In this document: positions 40,090 through 50,441 of the stretch, one piece after another | Numbering within the stretch: the first letter of the stretch is position 1 | Layout of the letters: every line of letters begins with the position of its first letter | From: Eubacteriaceae bacterium | GTDB taxonomy: Bacteria > Bacillota > Clostridia > Peptostreptococcales > Anaerovoracaceae | DNA length: 64,000 nt | Direction: 5' to 3' | Assembly: GCA_022652985.1 (NCBI GenBank) | Contig: JALCRY010000001.1 | Location: 1 to 64,000, forward strand | Made by a program: the position numbers and the translations under genes | The notes under the pieces: generated by a model | The model's database searches: none | Seen by the model: the letters and a program-made list of their open reading frames with translations, nothing else | Told to the model about the DNA's origin: nothing

Positions 40090-43000
40090 GTGAAAACCTA
40101 TGGCAAAATGACCCGCAGGAGCATAAGAGGAAGTCTCAGCAGGTTTTTGTCGATCCTCAGTATAATCGCGCTGGGGGCGGGCTTTCTGGCCGGCCTGATT
40201 TCGTCGACTCCTGATATGCAGAAGACGGCGGATAAATATTTCGTTTCGCATAATGCATATGATTATGATATTACCGGCACTCTCGGACTGACGGCCGGGG
40301 ACATAAAGGCGATCAGCGGGCTGAGTGAAGTCGATAAGGTCATGCCTGTCTATAAGCGGGATATGACTGTGGAAAATTACGCGGACAAGGAAAAATATAC
40401 TGTCAGGATGACGGCTTTTGATTTTGCGGCGAGGAACAGCGATGATTTCATCAACAGATCTGATCTTCTGAAAGGCAGATATCCCGAGAAAGATAATGAA
40501 TGTGTCCTGGAGATCTCGAATATTTATACTTCCAATCATAAACTCGGCGAAGAGCTGACGATATCAAAAGACGACCGTGATTATGATGAGATCAGGGGCG
40601 ATTTTAAATATAAAAAATTCAGGGTCGTCGGTATAGTGCGGACTCCGATGTTTATTTCCGCGCACGGGGAAGTGACTACTGCCGGGGACGGCAGCGTGAT
40701 GCTGGGCGTTTATGTCAGAAAACAGGCCTGCAAAGCATCAGTTTATACGGATGCTTATGTGACGCTGACAGGCGCCGATAAGCTCAGCCGTTTTTCTGAC
40801 GATTATTCTGATCTCGTGAGCAGTGATAAAACTGTTCTGAAAGATCTTGGCCGGGAAAGAAGCAGTATACGCAGCCGGGAAGTCATCGGCAGGGCTCAGC
40901 AAAAGGTCGACAAAGTCGAAAAAAAGTATCAGAAGAAAAAGGCTGAGACTTCTTCTCAGCTCGCCGATGCGGCATATAAGATAAATGCCGGAAAGCAGAA
41001 ATTAAATTCGTCTGAGGATAAAATAAAGGCCTCTGAAGCCGCGCTGAAGGAACAGTCCTCTTCTGTTGACGCAAAAGAGGATCAGCTGGATGCTCTGGAC
41101 AAAAAGCTGGCCGCGGGCCAAGCTTATGTGGATCAGCTGAAGCAGCTGAGAGATTCCGGAGCTGCGCTGACGGAGGAGCAGACTGCCGCTGTGGAAGCGT
41201 ATGATTCTGGTATGGCGCAGCTCAGTGCAGGCAGGACCGCGATCGCATCCGCGAGGAGCAGGATAAGTGCGGCATATAAAAAACTGGCGAAGGCTCAGGC
41301 GGCCATAGATTCATCACGGGCTGAACTTGCGGCTCAGGAAAGCAAATATCTGCAGGCCAGAGCGAAAGCGGAAAAATCTTTTGCCGGAGCGGAAAAGAAA
41401 CTGCGGGATGCTCAGGATGAAGTCGATAAGATAAAGAATGCCAAATGGTATCTGAACTCGTTCGAGGACAGCGTGGGGTTCAGCAATTATAAGAGCGACG
41501 TCGACAAGGTGTCGGCCGTTGCCAAGGTGTTCCCGGTATTCTTTTTCCTCGTAGCTGTGCTCGTAGCGCTGACGACCATGACGAGGCTGATAGACGAGGA
41601 GAGAGAGCTTATCGGTACTCTGAAATCCCTGGGCTACAGCCGGAGAAAAATAATGCAGTATTACATGTCGTATGCGCTTGAAGCCTCGGCCGGCGGATGT
41701 GTGATCGGTATGGCTCTGGGGTTCCCGCTGTTTCCGAAAATTATCGGTAATGCTTATACGATGATGTATGATCTGCCGGCGACGGAAACCGAGTTTATCT
41801 GGAAATATGCTGTTGTCATCGGGCTGGTCATGATCATTTCGATCCTCGGCACTACGTATCTCGCCTGCGCGCGTACTCTCAGAGAACGCCCGGCCATGCT
41901 TCTTCTGCCTGAGGCTCCGTCTCCGGGCAAGAGGATACTTCTCGAGAGGATCGGCCCTCTGTGGCGCAGACTTTCCTTTACCAGGAAGGTCACATGCAGG
42001 AATCTTTTCAGATATAAAAAACGTTTTCTCATGACCATCATCGGAGTGGCCGGATGCTTTGCGCTGCTGATAACAGGTTTCGGCGTGCGCGATTCAATAG
42101 GGGATATAGTACACAAACAGTATGATGAACTATTCCATTATGATTTTACAGTTGAAGTAACGAATGACAAGTGGACTGCCAAAGACAAAACGCTGGCGGA
42201 TACTCTCGGAAATAAAGACCTGGTGAAGTCGTACATCTCGTATTTCAGCGACAAGGCTCATACTGAGGACACAAAGGGAAAAGACATGGATATCAATGTC
42301 ATCTCCCCGCAGAACGATGCCGCCTTCACGGACTTTGTGACTCTGCGTTCAAGGAGCACCGGGAAGAATGTTCCGTTCGGCCGCAACAGCGCCGTCATCA
42401 ATGAAAAAGCCGCCGAGAGTATTGGCGCAAAGACCGGCGATAAAGTAAAATTCACTCTGAGCAGCGATAAAAGCATTACCGTCAAGATAACGGGCATTAC
42501 TGAGAATTACGTTGCAAGTTATCTTTATTTAGGCGATAATGTTTACAGCGCTCCGAACCACAGGCATCTGATGGTCAAAATGGCGAAGGGCGCGGATAAC
42601 GATAAGGTGATGGAAAAGCTGCTCGACAGCAGCAGGGTTTCCTATGTCGTCTCAACAGAATACGTAAAGAGCAATTTCGCGGATTCCGTCAAAAGCATAA
42701 ATTATATAGTGATCGTACTGATAGTCTGTGCCGGTGCGCTGGCTGTCATAGTCCTTTATAATCTCACCAATGTGAATATCTGTGAGAGGAAAAAGGAACT
42801 GGCGACTATCAAAGTGCTTGGATTCTTTGACAGGGAAGTTTCGGCATATATATTCAGAGAAATAAATATGCTGGCCGGGATCGGGATATTGTTCGGCGTT
42901 CCGGTCGGGATCTGGCTTCACAAATTTGTGATCCGCACTGTGGAGGTGAATTCGGTAATGTTCGGGCAGAACATAGAGTGGCCGAGTTATCTGTACGCGG

Positions 43001-43098
43001 CCGGCCTGACGGTATTGTTCACGATATTCGTGAATCTGATAATGAGACGAAAGATAAAAGACATAGATATGGTCGAATCGATGAAAGCAAATGACTGA
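40090..43098 (+). CDS. FtsX-like ABC transporter permease with large coiled-coil domain
   Basis: Two FtsX-like TM blocks flanking a Lys/Ala/Glu coiled-coil; follows the ATPase gene. Confidence 0.9.
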   Translation: MKTYGKMTRRSIRGSLSRFLSILSIIALGAGFLAGLISSTPDMQKTADKYFVSHNAYDYDITGTLGLTAGDIKAISGLSEVDKVMPVYKRDMTVENYADKEKYTVRMTAFDFAARNSDDFINRSDLLKGRYPEKDNECVLEISNIYTSNHKLGEELTISKDDRDYDEIRGDFKYKKFRVVGIVRTPMFISAHGEVTTAGDGSVMLGVYVRKQACKASVYTDAYVTLTGADKLSRFSDDYSDLVSSDKTVLKDLGRERSSIRSREVIGRAQQKVDKVEKKYQKKKAETSSQLADAAYKINAGKQKLNSSEDKIKASEAALKEQSSSVDAKEDQLDALDKKLAAGQAYVDQLKQLRDSGAALTEEQTAAVEAYDSGMAQLSAGRTAIASARSRISAAYKKLAKAQAAIDSSRAELAAQESKYLQARAKAEKSFAGAEKKLRDAQDEVDKIKNAKWYLNSFEDSVGFSNYKSDVDKVSAVAKVFPVFFFLVAVLVALTTMTRLIDEERELIGTLKSLGYSRRKIMQYYMSYALEASAGGCVIGMALGFPLFPKIIGNAYTMMYDLPATETEFIWKYAVVIGLVMIISILGTTYLACARTLRERPAMLLLPEAPSPGKRILLERIGPLWRRLSFTRKVTCRNLFRYKKRFLMTIIGVAGCFALLITGFGVRDSIGDIVHKQYDELFHYDFTVEVTNDKWTAKDKTLADTLGNKDLVKSYISYFSDKAHTEDTKGKDMDINVISPQNDAAFTDFVTLRSRSTGKNVPFGRNSAVINEKAAESIGAKTGDKVKFTLSSDKSITVKITGITENYVASYLYLGDNVYSAPNHRHLMVKMAKGADNDKVMEKLLDSSRVSYVVSTEYVKSNFADSVKSINYIVIVLIVCAGALAVIVLYNLTNVNICERKKELATIKVLGFFDREVSAYIFREINMLAGIGILFGVPVGIWLHKFVIRTVEVNSVMFGQNIEWPSYLYAAGLTVLFTIFVNLIMRRKIKDIDMVESMKAND

Positions 43099-43119
43099 TA
43101 CAGCAGGGGTTGATGAAAC

Positions 43120-43638
43120 ATGAGAAAGCAGAATGTTGTTTTGATAGGAATGCCGGGCTGCGGCAAAAGTACTACCGGAGTACTGCTTGCGACGATAATG
43201 GGTTATGATTTCGTAGATACTGATCTTCTGATAATCAAGGAAGAAGGCAAAAAGCTTGCCGAAATAATAGAGGAAATCGGCAATGAAGGATTCAACAAGG
43301 TCGAAGAGAACCTGTGCGCCACCCTTCATGTAAAACATTCGGTCATTGCTACAGGCGGCAGCGTGATCTACGGCCCGAGAGCGATGGAAAATCTCCGGAA
43401 TGAAGGCATGGTGGTGTTCCTGGATGTCCCTCTCGCCGAGATCGAAAAAAGGATAGGGGACTATTCGCAGCGCGGCATCTCTCTGAAGGAGGGGCAGTCG
43501 ATCGAAGATCTTTTCGAAGAGAGGAGACCGCTGTATCTTAAATACGCGGATATCGTTGTCAATACGACAGATACTGAGCTTTCTGATGCTGCGGAAACGG
43601 TCGTAGGACTGGTAGAGGAAGAGTGGAGAAAACTTTAA
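43120..43638 (+). CDS. aroK: shikimate kinase
   Basis: NVVLIGMPGCGKSTTGVLLA, DFVDTDLLI, VIATGGSVI. Confidence 0.88.
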   Translation: MRKQNVVLIGMPGCGKSTTGVLLATIMGYDFVDTDLLIIKEEGKKLAEIIEEIGNEGFNKVEENLCATLHVKHSVIATGGSVIYGPRAMENLRNEGMVVFLDVPLAEIEKRIGDYSQRGISLKEGQSIEDLFEERRPLYLKYADIVVNTTDTELSDAAETVVGLVEEEWRKL

Positions 43639-43648
43639 GGAGAAGAGA

Positions 43649-44386
43649 TTGGATTATTTAGCGGCTATAGACAAAAGGGTGTCACGACGTCATTTCACTA
43701 AGGATCCCGTTCTGCCCATGCAGATAACAGCGCTGCAGCGCGCGCTGGATGAAAGCAACGGCTCGGGCGGACTGAACATGAAAATGATCATCGGAAGAGG
43801 GGAGCCCTTTTCCGCCAGAAACAGTTTCGGGATGTTCTCAGGTGTGCAGAATTATATCATTCTTGCGGGGCCTGAAAGCGATAAAAACTGTGAAGAGAAA
43901 CTCGGATATTTCGGAGAAGGCATCGTTCTTCTCGCTGTTTCGCTGGGACTCGGGACCTGCTGGGTCGGCGGGACATACAGCAGGGAACTGGTGTCGGAGA
44001 ACATCGAACCTGATGAAGTAATGAAGTGCTGTATTGTTTTCGGCAATGTCAAACCCCGTTTTTCACCGAAGGAACTGGCGGTATCCAAAAGTCTGAAAAG
44101 AAATATCAAAGAAGTAAAGGACAGGCTTTACGTCGAGGAGACGCCGCCGAACTGGGTAGTCGCGGGGATGAGATCAGTGGTGAAAGCGCCGTCGGCGCGG
44201 AACAGACAGAGTACCATGTTCATTTACGCTTCAGACCGCGTGAGCGCGAAGATCGATATGAAAAATGATATGGATCCCTATGATCTCGGCATAGCAAAGC
44301 TGCATTTTGAAATAGGCGCCGGCATCGGGAAGGGATCATGGGATTTCGGCAACGGCGCTGTATATGAAAGGCATGAAAAAGACTGA
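43649..44386 (+). CDS. nitroreductase family protein
   Basis: Start AAIDKRVSRRHFTKDPVLP; LAVSLGLGTCWVGG; RNRQSTMF. Confidence 0.8.
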   Translation: MDYLAAIDKRVSRRHFTKDPVLPMQITALQRALDESNGSGGLNMKMIIGRGEPFSARNSFGMFSGVQNYIILAGPESDKNCEEKLGYFGEGIVLLAVSLGLGTCWVGGTYSRELVSENIEPDEVMKCCIVFGNVKPRFSPKELAVSKSLKRNIKEVKDRLYVEETPPNWVVAGMRSVVKAPSARNRQSTMFIYASDRVSAKIDMKNDMDPYDLGIAKLHFEIGAGIGKGSWDFGNGAVYERHEKD

Positions 44387-44432
44387 GCATCAGGGATCGC
44401 TCCCCAATGCCCAGTTGTTTTATAGTTATTTA

Positions 44433-45791
44433 TCAGTTCTTGAGGGCCTGCATTGGAGAAGGGATCCTGCCGCCGCGGGCTATCATTTTGGCCGGCGAAG
44501 CAGTGTTGACTTTCATGACAGGACCGGTGCCGAAAAGGCCGCCGAATTCGAGCTCTTCGCCTTCAGGCACGCCTATAGCCGGGATGACTCTTACCGCCGT
44601 TGTCTTGTAATTTACCATGCCGATAGCGGCTTCATCGGCTATCATTCCCGATATTACTTCAGCAGGGGTGTCTCCCGGGATGACTATCATATCGAGACCT
44701 ACTGAGCATACTGCTGTCATAGCTTCCAGTTTCTCTATTTTCAGGCATCCTGATCTTGCTGAATCTATCATGCCGGCATCTTCTGTAACAGGTATGAATG
44801 CGCCGGATAAACCGCCGCAGTTATTGGCAGCCATCAGGCCGCCTTTTTTGACGGCATCATTCAGCATAGCCAGAGCTGCTGTTGTGCCTGCCGCGCCGCA
44901 CTGTTCCAGGCCGATCTCCTCGAGTATATGCGCTACGGAATCTCCGACAGCCGGTGTAGGCGCAAGCGACAGATCGATAATGCCGAACGGTGCTCCGAGC
45001 ATGCGTGATGCTTCTGTGCCGACCAGCTGACCCATCCTGGTGATCTTGAAAGCGGTCTTCTTTATTTCATTGGCTATTTCACCCATGTCCGCGGTGTCGT
45101 CCATGTTGGCCAGCGCAGCCCTTACAACTCCCGGACCGGAAACACCGACATTTATGACGCAGTCCGGTTCTCCCGGGCCGTGGAATGCTCCCGCCATGAA
45201 CGGATTGTCTTCAGGGGCGTTGCAGAAAACGACAAGCTTTGTCGCGCCGACGCACTGATCGTCTTTAGTAAGTTCGGCGCATTCCCTGACGACGTGTCCG
45301 AGCGTACGCACCGCGTCCATATTGATGCCGGCTTTGGTACTGCCGACATTGACCGATGAGCATACTACATCTGTTTCTGCCAGAGCGCGCGGAATAGACT
45401 GAATGAGTTCCGTGTCCCCGGGAGCAAAGCCTTTCTGTACGAGAGCGCTGTAGCCGCCGATGAGGTCCACGCCGACAGCGCGTGCCGCGCGGTCAAGTGT
45501 GACTGCGTATTTGATAGGGTCTCCGCCCGATGCGCCCGCAAGCAGGGCAATAGGAGTAACGGCGATCCTTTTGTTTACGATGGGGATCCCATATTTCTTT
45601 TCTATTTTTTCGCCTGTTTCGACGAGCCTTTCGGCATATCGCGTGATTTTGTCGTAGACTTTGTCGCATGATCTGTCTATGTCGCCGTCGGCGCAGTCAA
45701 TGAGTGAAATACCCATAGTGATCGTTCTTATATCAAGAGCCTCGTCCTGTATCATGGTCACTGTTTCCATGATGTCTGTCATATTGAGCAT
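44433..45791 (-). CDS. PFL family protein (DUF711/UPF0210)
   Basis: [30 protein letters not shown]; [18 protein letters not shown]. Confidence 0.9.
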   Translation of the reverse strand: MLNMTDIMETVTMIQDEALDIRTITMGISLIDCADGDIDRSCDKVYDKITRYAERLVETGEKIEKKYGIPIVNKRIAVTPIALLAGASGGDPIKYAVTLDRAARAVGVDLIGGYSALVQKGFAPGDTELIQSIPRALAETDVVCSSVNVGSTKAGINMDAVRTLGHVVRECAELTKDDQCVGATKLVVFCNAPEDNPFMAGAFHGPGEPDCVINVGVSGPGVVRAALANMDDTADMGEIANEIKKTAFKITRMGQLVGTEASRMLGAPFGIIDLSLAPTPAVGDSVAHILEEIGLEQCGAAGTTAALAMLNDAVKKGGLMAANNCGGLSGAFIPVTEDAGMIDSARSGCLKIEKLEAMTAVCSVGLDMIVIPGDTPAEVISGMIADEAAIGMVNYKTTAVRVIPAIGVPEGEELEFGGLFGTGPVMKVNTASPAKMIARGGRIPSPMQALKN

Positions 45792-45803
45792 CAGCAGCCT
45801 CCT

Positions 45804-46067
45804 TTATATTCTGTGCATAGCGTTGAATATATCTTCGTGCATGACGTGTATCTTCATCGTCGGCAGATCAGCTTCGAGTTTCTTGTTGAGTTCGGAAAGA
45901 TCTGCATTGAGCTTTGATATTTCGACTACCATCACCATTGTGAAATAATCGTCTATGACCGACTGTGTGACATCGAGTATATTCGCGTTGAAATCCGAAC
46001 ATCCGCAGCTGACCTTTGCCAGAATGCCTACACTGTCCTTGCCTACTACTGTTATTACTGCTTTCAT
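45804..46067 (-). CDS. ACT domain-containing protein (UPF0237)
   Basis: MKAVITVVGKDSVGILAKVSCGCSDFNANILDVTQSV. Confidence 0.93.
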   Translation of the reverse strand: MKAVITVVGKDSVGILAKVSCGCSDFNANILDVTQSVIDDYFTMVMVVEISKLNADLSELNKKLEADLPTMKIHVMHEDIFNAMHRI

Positions 46068-46102
46068 ATTCTTTACCTCCGTGCGCTTCAGCGCATAATG
46101 TG

Positions 46103-47152
46103 TTATTTTACCACAATATATGTGTTGTCCGCAATATCGTTGTCTGAAGTGAAATGCATTTCCAGTTCCGGGTATTTTGCCCTGAAATATTCTCTGTTCA
46201 CGCCTTTATGTCCGGACATGTTAGAAACGCACCTGCCGCATGAGGCGAATGTTACCGCGAGATGCCCGGCGGCCCGGATATTTTCCGCCGGACCGAAGCG
46301 TTCTATAAGAGCTGCCTCCATATCTTCCCTGGCTATCATCCCCTCGACCAGCTGTCTGAACGCAGGATGGTACGTTCCTCCGAGATCTGTTCCCGGCGTG
46401 ATGAGATCAGTGCTTTTAAGACCGACGCGCATGATCTCGATGCCGGCATCGGACAGGATCCGGTACATGTCTTTCGTGATATCAGCTGCTTTTTCCACGC
46501 CCGGCGGAGTATATTCTCCGGAGGCCATCATGTCTGCCAGAGCGGTGCCCCTGAGCACTACAGTCGGATATATCCTGGCCAGGGAAGGGCGGAGCCCGGC
46601 AGTTATTTCAGCCGAACGTATATCCTTTTCCTTTGTGTCTCCGGGAAGTCCGACCATGAGCTGTATGCCCAGGTCGAAGCCGTATTCCCTGATCAGTCTG
46701 CACGCGTCGAAAACAGCATCTGCCGTGTGTCCGCGCTGTGATTTCTCCAGGACTTCGTCATCGAATGACTGGACGCCGAGTTCAACGGCGCCGACCTCGT
46801 ATTTTTTGAGATTCGTAAGAATTTCATCATCGATATAATCGGGCCTGGTCGAAAGATGAAGACTGTCGACGCGTCCCGCGCGGACATATCTGTATCCTAT
46901 TTCCAGATACTTCGTCTGAAGCTCCAGCGGGATCGCCGTGAAGCTGCCTCCGTAAAAAGAAATCTCCACCTTGTCGAGACCGCGTCCTTCAAGTGTGGAA
47001 AGCCATTGTTCAATTGTATCCGTGATTTCCTTTTCGCTGACCGGCTGCTGCCTGGCGGTTATGGCATTCTGGTCGCAGAACACACAACTGTGAGGGCATC
47101 CGAGATGCGGAATGAAAATCGGTATTATCGCATGTTTTTTCATGCTATCCAT
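46103..47152 (-). CDS. radical SAM protein (Elp3-like family)
   Basis: IPIFIPHLGCPHSCVFCDQ (CxxxCxxC), VEISFYGGSFTAIP; ORF extension upstream of 47152 rejected. Confidence 0.9.
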   Translation of the reverse strand: MDSMKKHAIIPIFIPHLGCPHSCVFCDQNAITARQQPVSEKEITDTIEQWLSTLEGRGLDKVEISFYGGSFTAIPLELQTKYLEIGYRYVRAGRVDSLHLSTRPDYIDDEILTNLKKYEVGAVELGVQSFDDEVLEKSQRGHTADAVFDACRLIREYGFDLGIQLMVGLPGDTKEKDIRSAEITAGLRPSLARIYPTVVLRGTALADMMASGEYTPPGVEKAADITKDMYRILSDAGIEIMRVGLKSTDLITPGTDLGGTYHPAFRQLVEGMIAREDMEAALIERFGPAENIRAAGHLAVTFASCGRCVSNMSGHKGVNREYFRAKYPELEMHFTSDNDIADNTYIVVK

Positions 47153-47212
47153 TATAACCCAAGATGTAGCAGATTCAAGCCGATAAATGCTATAATGAAA
47201 CAGGAGGTCATC

Positions 47213-47857
47213 ATGGAGAAAATATATGTTGCGGAAGACGCGTCCGGAGAACTGAAAACGTATCTTAAACAAAAGAATTTCGCAGTTGTCGAAGTGCATC
47301 ATACCGAAAGAGTGGGGAAAGCGGTGTCTGCTCACCCTGATATCTATATGTGCCGGCTCGGAACAGCTCCCGGCGGAGAGGTGTTTCACGGTGATCCGGA
47401 AAAGCTCACGCCTGAATATCCCGGTGATGTCAGATATAATGCAGCCTGTACGGGCAGATATTTCATACATAAACTGTCCGTCACGGATCCTGAGCTTCTC
47501 AGGCTGGCGGAACAGCGCGGCCTGGAAATGATCGATGTGCACCAGGGCTATACGAAATGCAGTACAGTAATAGTCGACGAGGAGAGTATAATTACTGCGG
47601 ATGAAGGCATTGCGGCTGCGTGCGCGCAGAAGGGAATGGCAGTAATGTCCGTTGCTCCCGGTCATGTGGTGCTTCCCGGTTTCCCGTACGGATTCATCGG
47701 CGGTGCGGCCGGAAGGGTCGGAGACGAAATCATTTTCAACGGAGATCTTACCGGGCATCCAGACAGTGAAAAAATGATCGATTTTATCAGGGACAGGGGG
47801 GCAGGTGTGAAATGGTTCAGCGGCTATCCTCTCACCGATATAGGAACGATCCTCTGA
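47213..47857 (+). CDS. conserved hypothetical protein (DUF6873-like)
   Basis: SD AGGAGG before ATG 47213 and TATAAT upstream; C-terminal GGAAGRVGDEIIFNGDL. Confidence 0.7.
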   Translation: MEKIYVAEDASGELKTYLKQKNFAVVEVHHTERVGKAVSAHPDIYMCRLGTAPGGEVFHGDPEKLTPEYPGDVRYNAACTGRYFIHKLSVTDPELLRLAEQRGLEMIDVHQGYTKCSTVIVDEESIITADEGIAAACAQKGMAVMSVAPGHVVLPGFPYGFIGGAAGRVGDEIIFNGDLTGHPDSEKMIDFIRDRGAGVKWFSGYPLTDIGTIL

Positions 47858-47876
47858 TATAATCAGCAGATATGAA

Positions 47877-47917
47877 AAGACCGTGCAGCGGGAAGTGCTT
47901 CCCCGGGCACGGTCTTC
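47877..47917. terminator. bidirectional terminator between convergent genes
   Basis: AAGACCGTGC...GCACGGTCTT perfect 10-bp outer stem. Confidence 0.7.
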
Positions 47918-47927
47918 TGAATTCCTG

Positions 47928-50414
47928 TTAAACTATCGGCTTTGTGAACCAGATCTTCTCGGCATAATCATTTATGCTTCTGTCAGCCGCAAATCTTGCC
48001 GACATGGCGATATTCGTAGCGGACATCCTGTTCCAGCGCGGTCTGTCTTCATAAGCCTCCTGTATGCGCTCATGTACTTCGCAGTAGCTGCCGAAATCCT
48101 TCAGGCACATATACGGATCGGCGATACTGTATGAAGGCTGAAGGAGATAATCGTGAATGCCTTTGAAATCTTTGCCGTTGAAGCCGGCGCTCAGGCTGTC
48201 AACAGCAGCTTTCAGCTGTTCGTTCTCACCGTAACATTTTCTGGCGTCGTAGCCGTTTCTGAAGTTCTCCAGGACTTCTGCCGCAGTCTGTCCGAAAATG
48301 AATATGCTGTCGTCGCCGACCGCGTCGAACATTTCCACATTTGCTCCGTCCATCGTGCCGATAGTGACGGCGCCGTTTATCATCATTTTCATATTGCCGG
48401 TGCCGCTCGCTTCTTTGCCGGCGAGCGATATCTGCTCGGAAATATCGGTTGCCGGCATCAGTGTCTCGGCGAGCGATACGCTGTAATTCTCCAGGAAAAT
48501 GACCTTCATCTTTTCCGATATCCGCGGATTCTTTTCAATTTCCTGACCTATTTCATAGATGAGCTGAATAATTCTCTTTGCCATAAAATAATTAGGAGCT
48601 GTTTTAGCGGCGAAAAGGTATGTTTCAGGCCGCATCTCCATGTCGGGATCTGCCAGAAGTCCCTGATATTTTACTATTATTCTCAGAGCATTCAGCAGCT
48701 GCCTTTTGTATTCGTGCAGACGTTTGGCCTGAACGATAAAAAGAGAATCCGGATCGGGAGCGATGCCTGTCATCTCCTTGATTTTAGCGGACATCCTTAT
48801 TTTGTTGTCCCTCTTGATCTCGGTGAGTCTTTCACCGACATGCTTATCGTCTCTGTATCGGAGAAATCCCTGCAGTTTCCAGGCATCTTTTCTGTATTCC
48901 GGCCCGATGCATTCGTCGAGCAGGGATGCGAGTTCCGGATTCGACTGACAGAGCCAGCGTCTATAGGCGATGCCGTTCGTCACATTAGTGAATTTTTCCG
49001 GATACGCAAGATAGAAGTCATGGAAAAGATCGTCCTTCAGTATTTCCGAATGAAGTTTCGACACTCCGTTGACCTTGTGCGAACCGATGACCGACAGGTT
49101 CGCCATGCGTACCATGCCGTCGCCGAGAGGGGCCACGTAATCTATCTTGCCTTCATCGCCCGGGAATTTGACTTCCATATCGTTTCTGAAACGCTTGTTG
49201 ATCTCTTCTATCATCATGTAGATACGCGGAAGCATATTTTTTACGAGACTGTCGCTCCATTTCTCAAGAGCTTCGGCGAGGACTGTATGATTCGTATAGG
49301 AGATCGTGTTGATGACTCTGTACCAGGCATAATCCCAGTCGCAGCCGTAGTCGTCGATAAATATCCTCATGAGCTCCGGTATGCAGAGCGCAGGATGAGT
49401 ATCGTTGATATGTATCACATTTTTCTGATGGAAGTTGTCGAGCGTGCCGTGGAGTCTGTAATGATTCCTGACGATATTCTGGCATGATGCCGACACCATG
49501 AAATACTGCTGTTTCAGTCTGAGTTCTTTTCCGCCTTCGATATTGTCGGCAGGGTAGAGCACCTTGGACAGAAGTTCCGCCCTGGTATTTTCCTGGGCCG
49601 CTTTCGTGAAGTCGCCGTTATTGAATGACGTCATATCGAAGCCTTCGGTATCGCGTCCGCTCCAAAGCCTGAGTTTTTCGACAGCTTCAGAATCTGAGCC
49701 GGATACGAACATATCATAAGGTACGGCTTCGACGATATCCTGGCCTTCGGCGACAAATTTCAGACCGTCTTCGCCCCATTGCTCTTTATACTGGCCGTAA
49801 AATCCGACTTTATATACATCGTCTTCACGCGCATTAAGCCAAACGTGGCCGCCCGGCAGCCAGTTGTCAGGCATTTCCACCTGCCATCCGTCCACGAGCT
49901 TCTGCTTGAAAAGGCCGTAATCGTACTTGATGCAGAATCCGGTGACATCGTATCCGCACGAAGCCATGGCATCCATGTAGCATGCCGCCAGTCTGCCGAG
50001 ACCTCCGTTGCCGAGTCCTGCGTCCGGTTCGAGGTCATAGAGTTCGGTGATATCCATGTTTATTTCACTGAGCATATCTTCGACCATTCCGGTCTGCCCG
50101 AGATTATAGAGATTGTTCTTCAGTGACTGACCCATCAGGAACTCCATGCTGATGTAATATATTTTCTTTTTGCCGTCTTCATGTTTTTCAACGGCACGTC
50201 TTTTCTTGTTGAATTCCCATCTTTTCGTCTGCAGCTCGCTGTTGATGACTGTGGCGACCGCTCTGTACATATCATACGGTTCTGCTGTCTCGAACGAACA
50301 GTGAAAAGTGTTCTCGAGCTGATCGTCCACAGCGCTGCGGAATTTTTTATATTCCTCTTTCGTGTATTTTTTTGCAGTATCTGCCGAGGTGTTTTTTGTT
50401 TTTTTAAGGTCCAT
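47928..50414 (-). CDS. glgP: glycogen/alpha-glucan phosphorylase
   Basis: YYISMEFLMGQSLKNNLYN, GLGNGGLGRLAACYMDA, EASGTGNMKMMINGAVTIGTMDGANVEM. Confidence 0.97.
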   Translation of the reverse strand: MDLKKTKNTSADTAKKYTKEEYKKFRSAVDDQLENTFHCSFETAEPYDMYRAVATVINSELQTKRWEFNKKRRAVEKHEDGKKKIYYISMEFLMGQSLKNNLYNLGQTGMVEDMLSEINMDITELYDLEPDAGLGNGGLGRLAACYMDAMASCGYDVTGFCIKYDYGLFKQKLVDGWQVEMPDNWLPGGHVWLNAREDDVYKVGFYGQYKEQWGEDGLKFVAEGQDIVEAVPYDMFVSGSDSEAVEKLRLWSGRDTEGFDMTSFNNGDFTKAAQENTRAELLSKVLYPADNIEGGKELRLKQQYFMVSASCQNIVRNHYRLHGTLDNFHQKNVIHINDTHPALCIPELMRIFIDDYGCDWDYAWYRVINTISYTNHTVLAEALEKWSDSLVKNMLPRIYMMIEEINKRFRNDMEVKFPGDEGKIDYVAPLGDGMVRMANLSVIGSHKVNGVSKLHSEILKDDLFHDFYLAYPEKFTNVTNGIAYRRWLCQSNPELASLLDECIGPEYRKDAWKLQGFLRYRDDKHVGERLTEIKRDNKIRMSAKIKEMTGIAPDPDSLFIVQAKRLHEYKRQLLNALRIIVKYQGLLADPDMEMRPETYLFAAKTAPNYFMAKRIIQLIYEIGQEIEKNPRISEKMKVIFLENYSVSLAETLMPATDISEQISLAGKEASGTGNMKMMINGAVTIGTMDGANVEMFDAVGDDSIFIFGQTAAEVLENFRNGYDARKCYGENEQLKAAVDSLSAGFNGKDFKGIHDYLLQPSYSIADPYMCLKDFGSYCEVHERIQEAYEDRPRWNRMSATNIAMSARFAADRSINDYAEKIWFTKPIV

Positions 50415-50441
50415 AAATCCCTTTCTCCTTTTGAGGTGTAA

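Noticed and set aside
46856-47212. N-terminal extension of the 333-aa plus ORF
   Set aside because: Antisense to the radical SAM gene and upstream of the TATAAT/SD that serve ATG 47213
47153-47758. N-terminal extension of the radical SAM ORF
   Set aside because: Antisense to the DUF6873-like CDS; family start is MKKHAIIPIFIPHLGCPHSC near 47143-47152
48153-49487. 444-aa plus-strand ORF inside glgP
   Set aside because: Fully antisense to an unmistakable glycogen phosphorylase; Cys/His/Phe/Arg-rich composition typical of mirror-frame ORFs; no SD or recognisable motif
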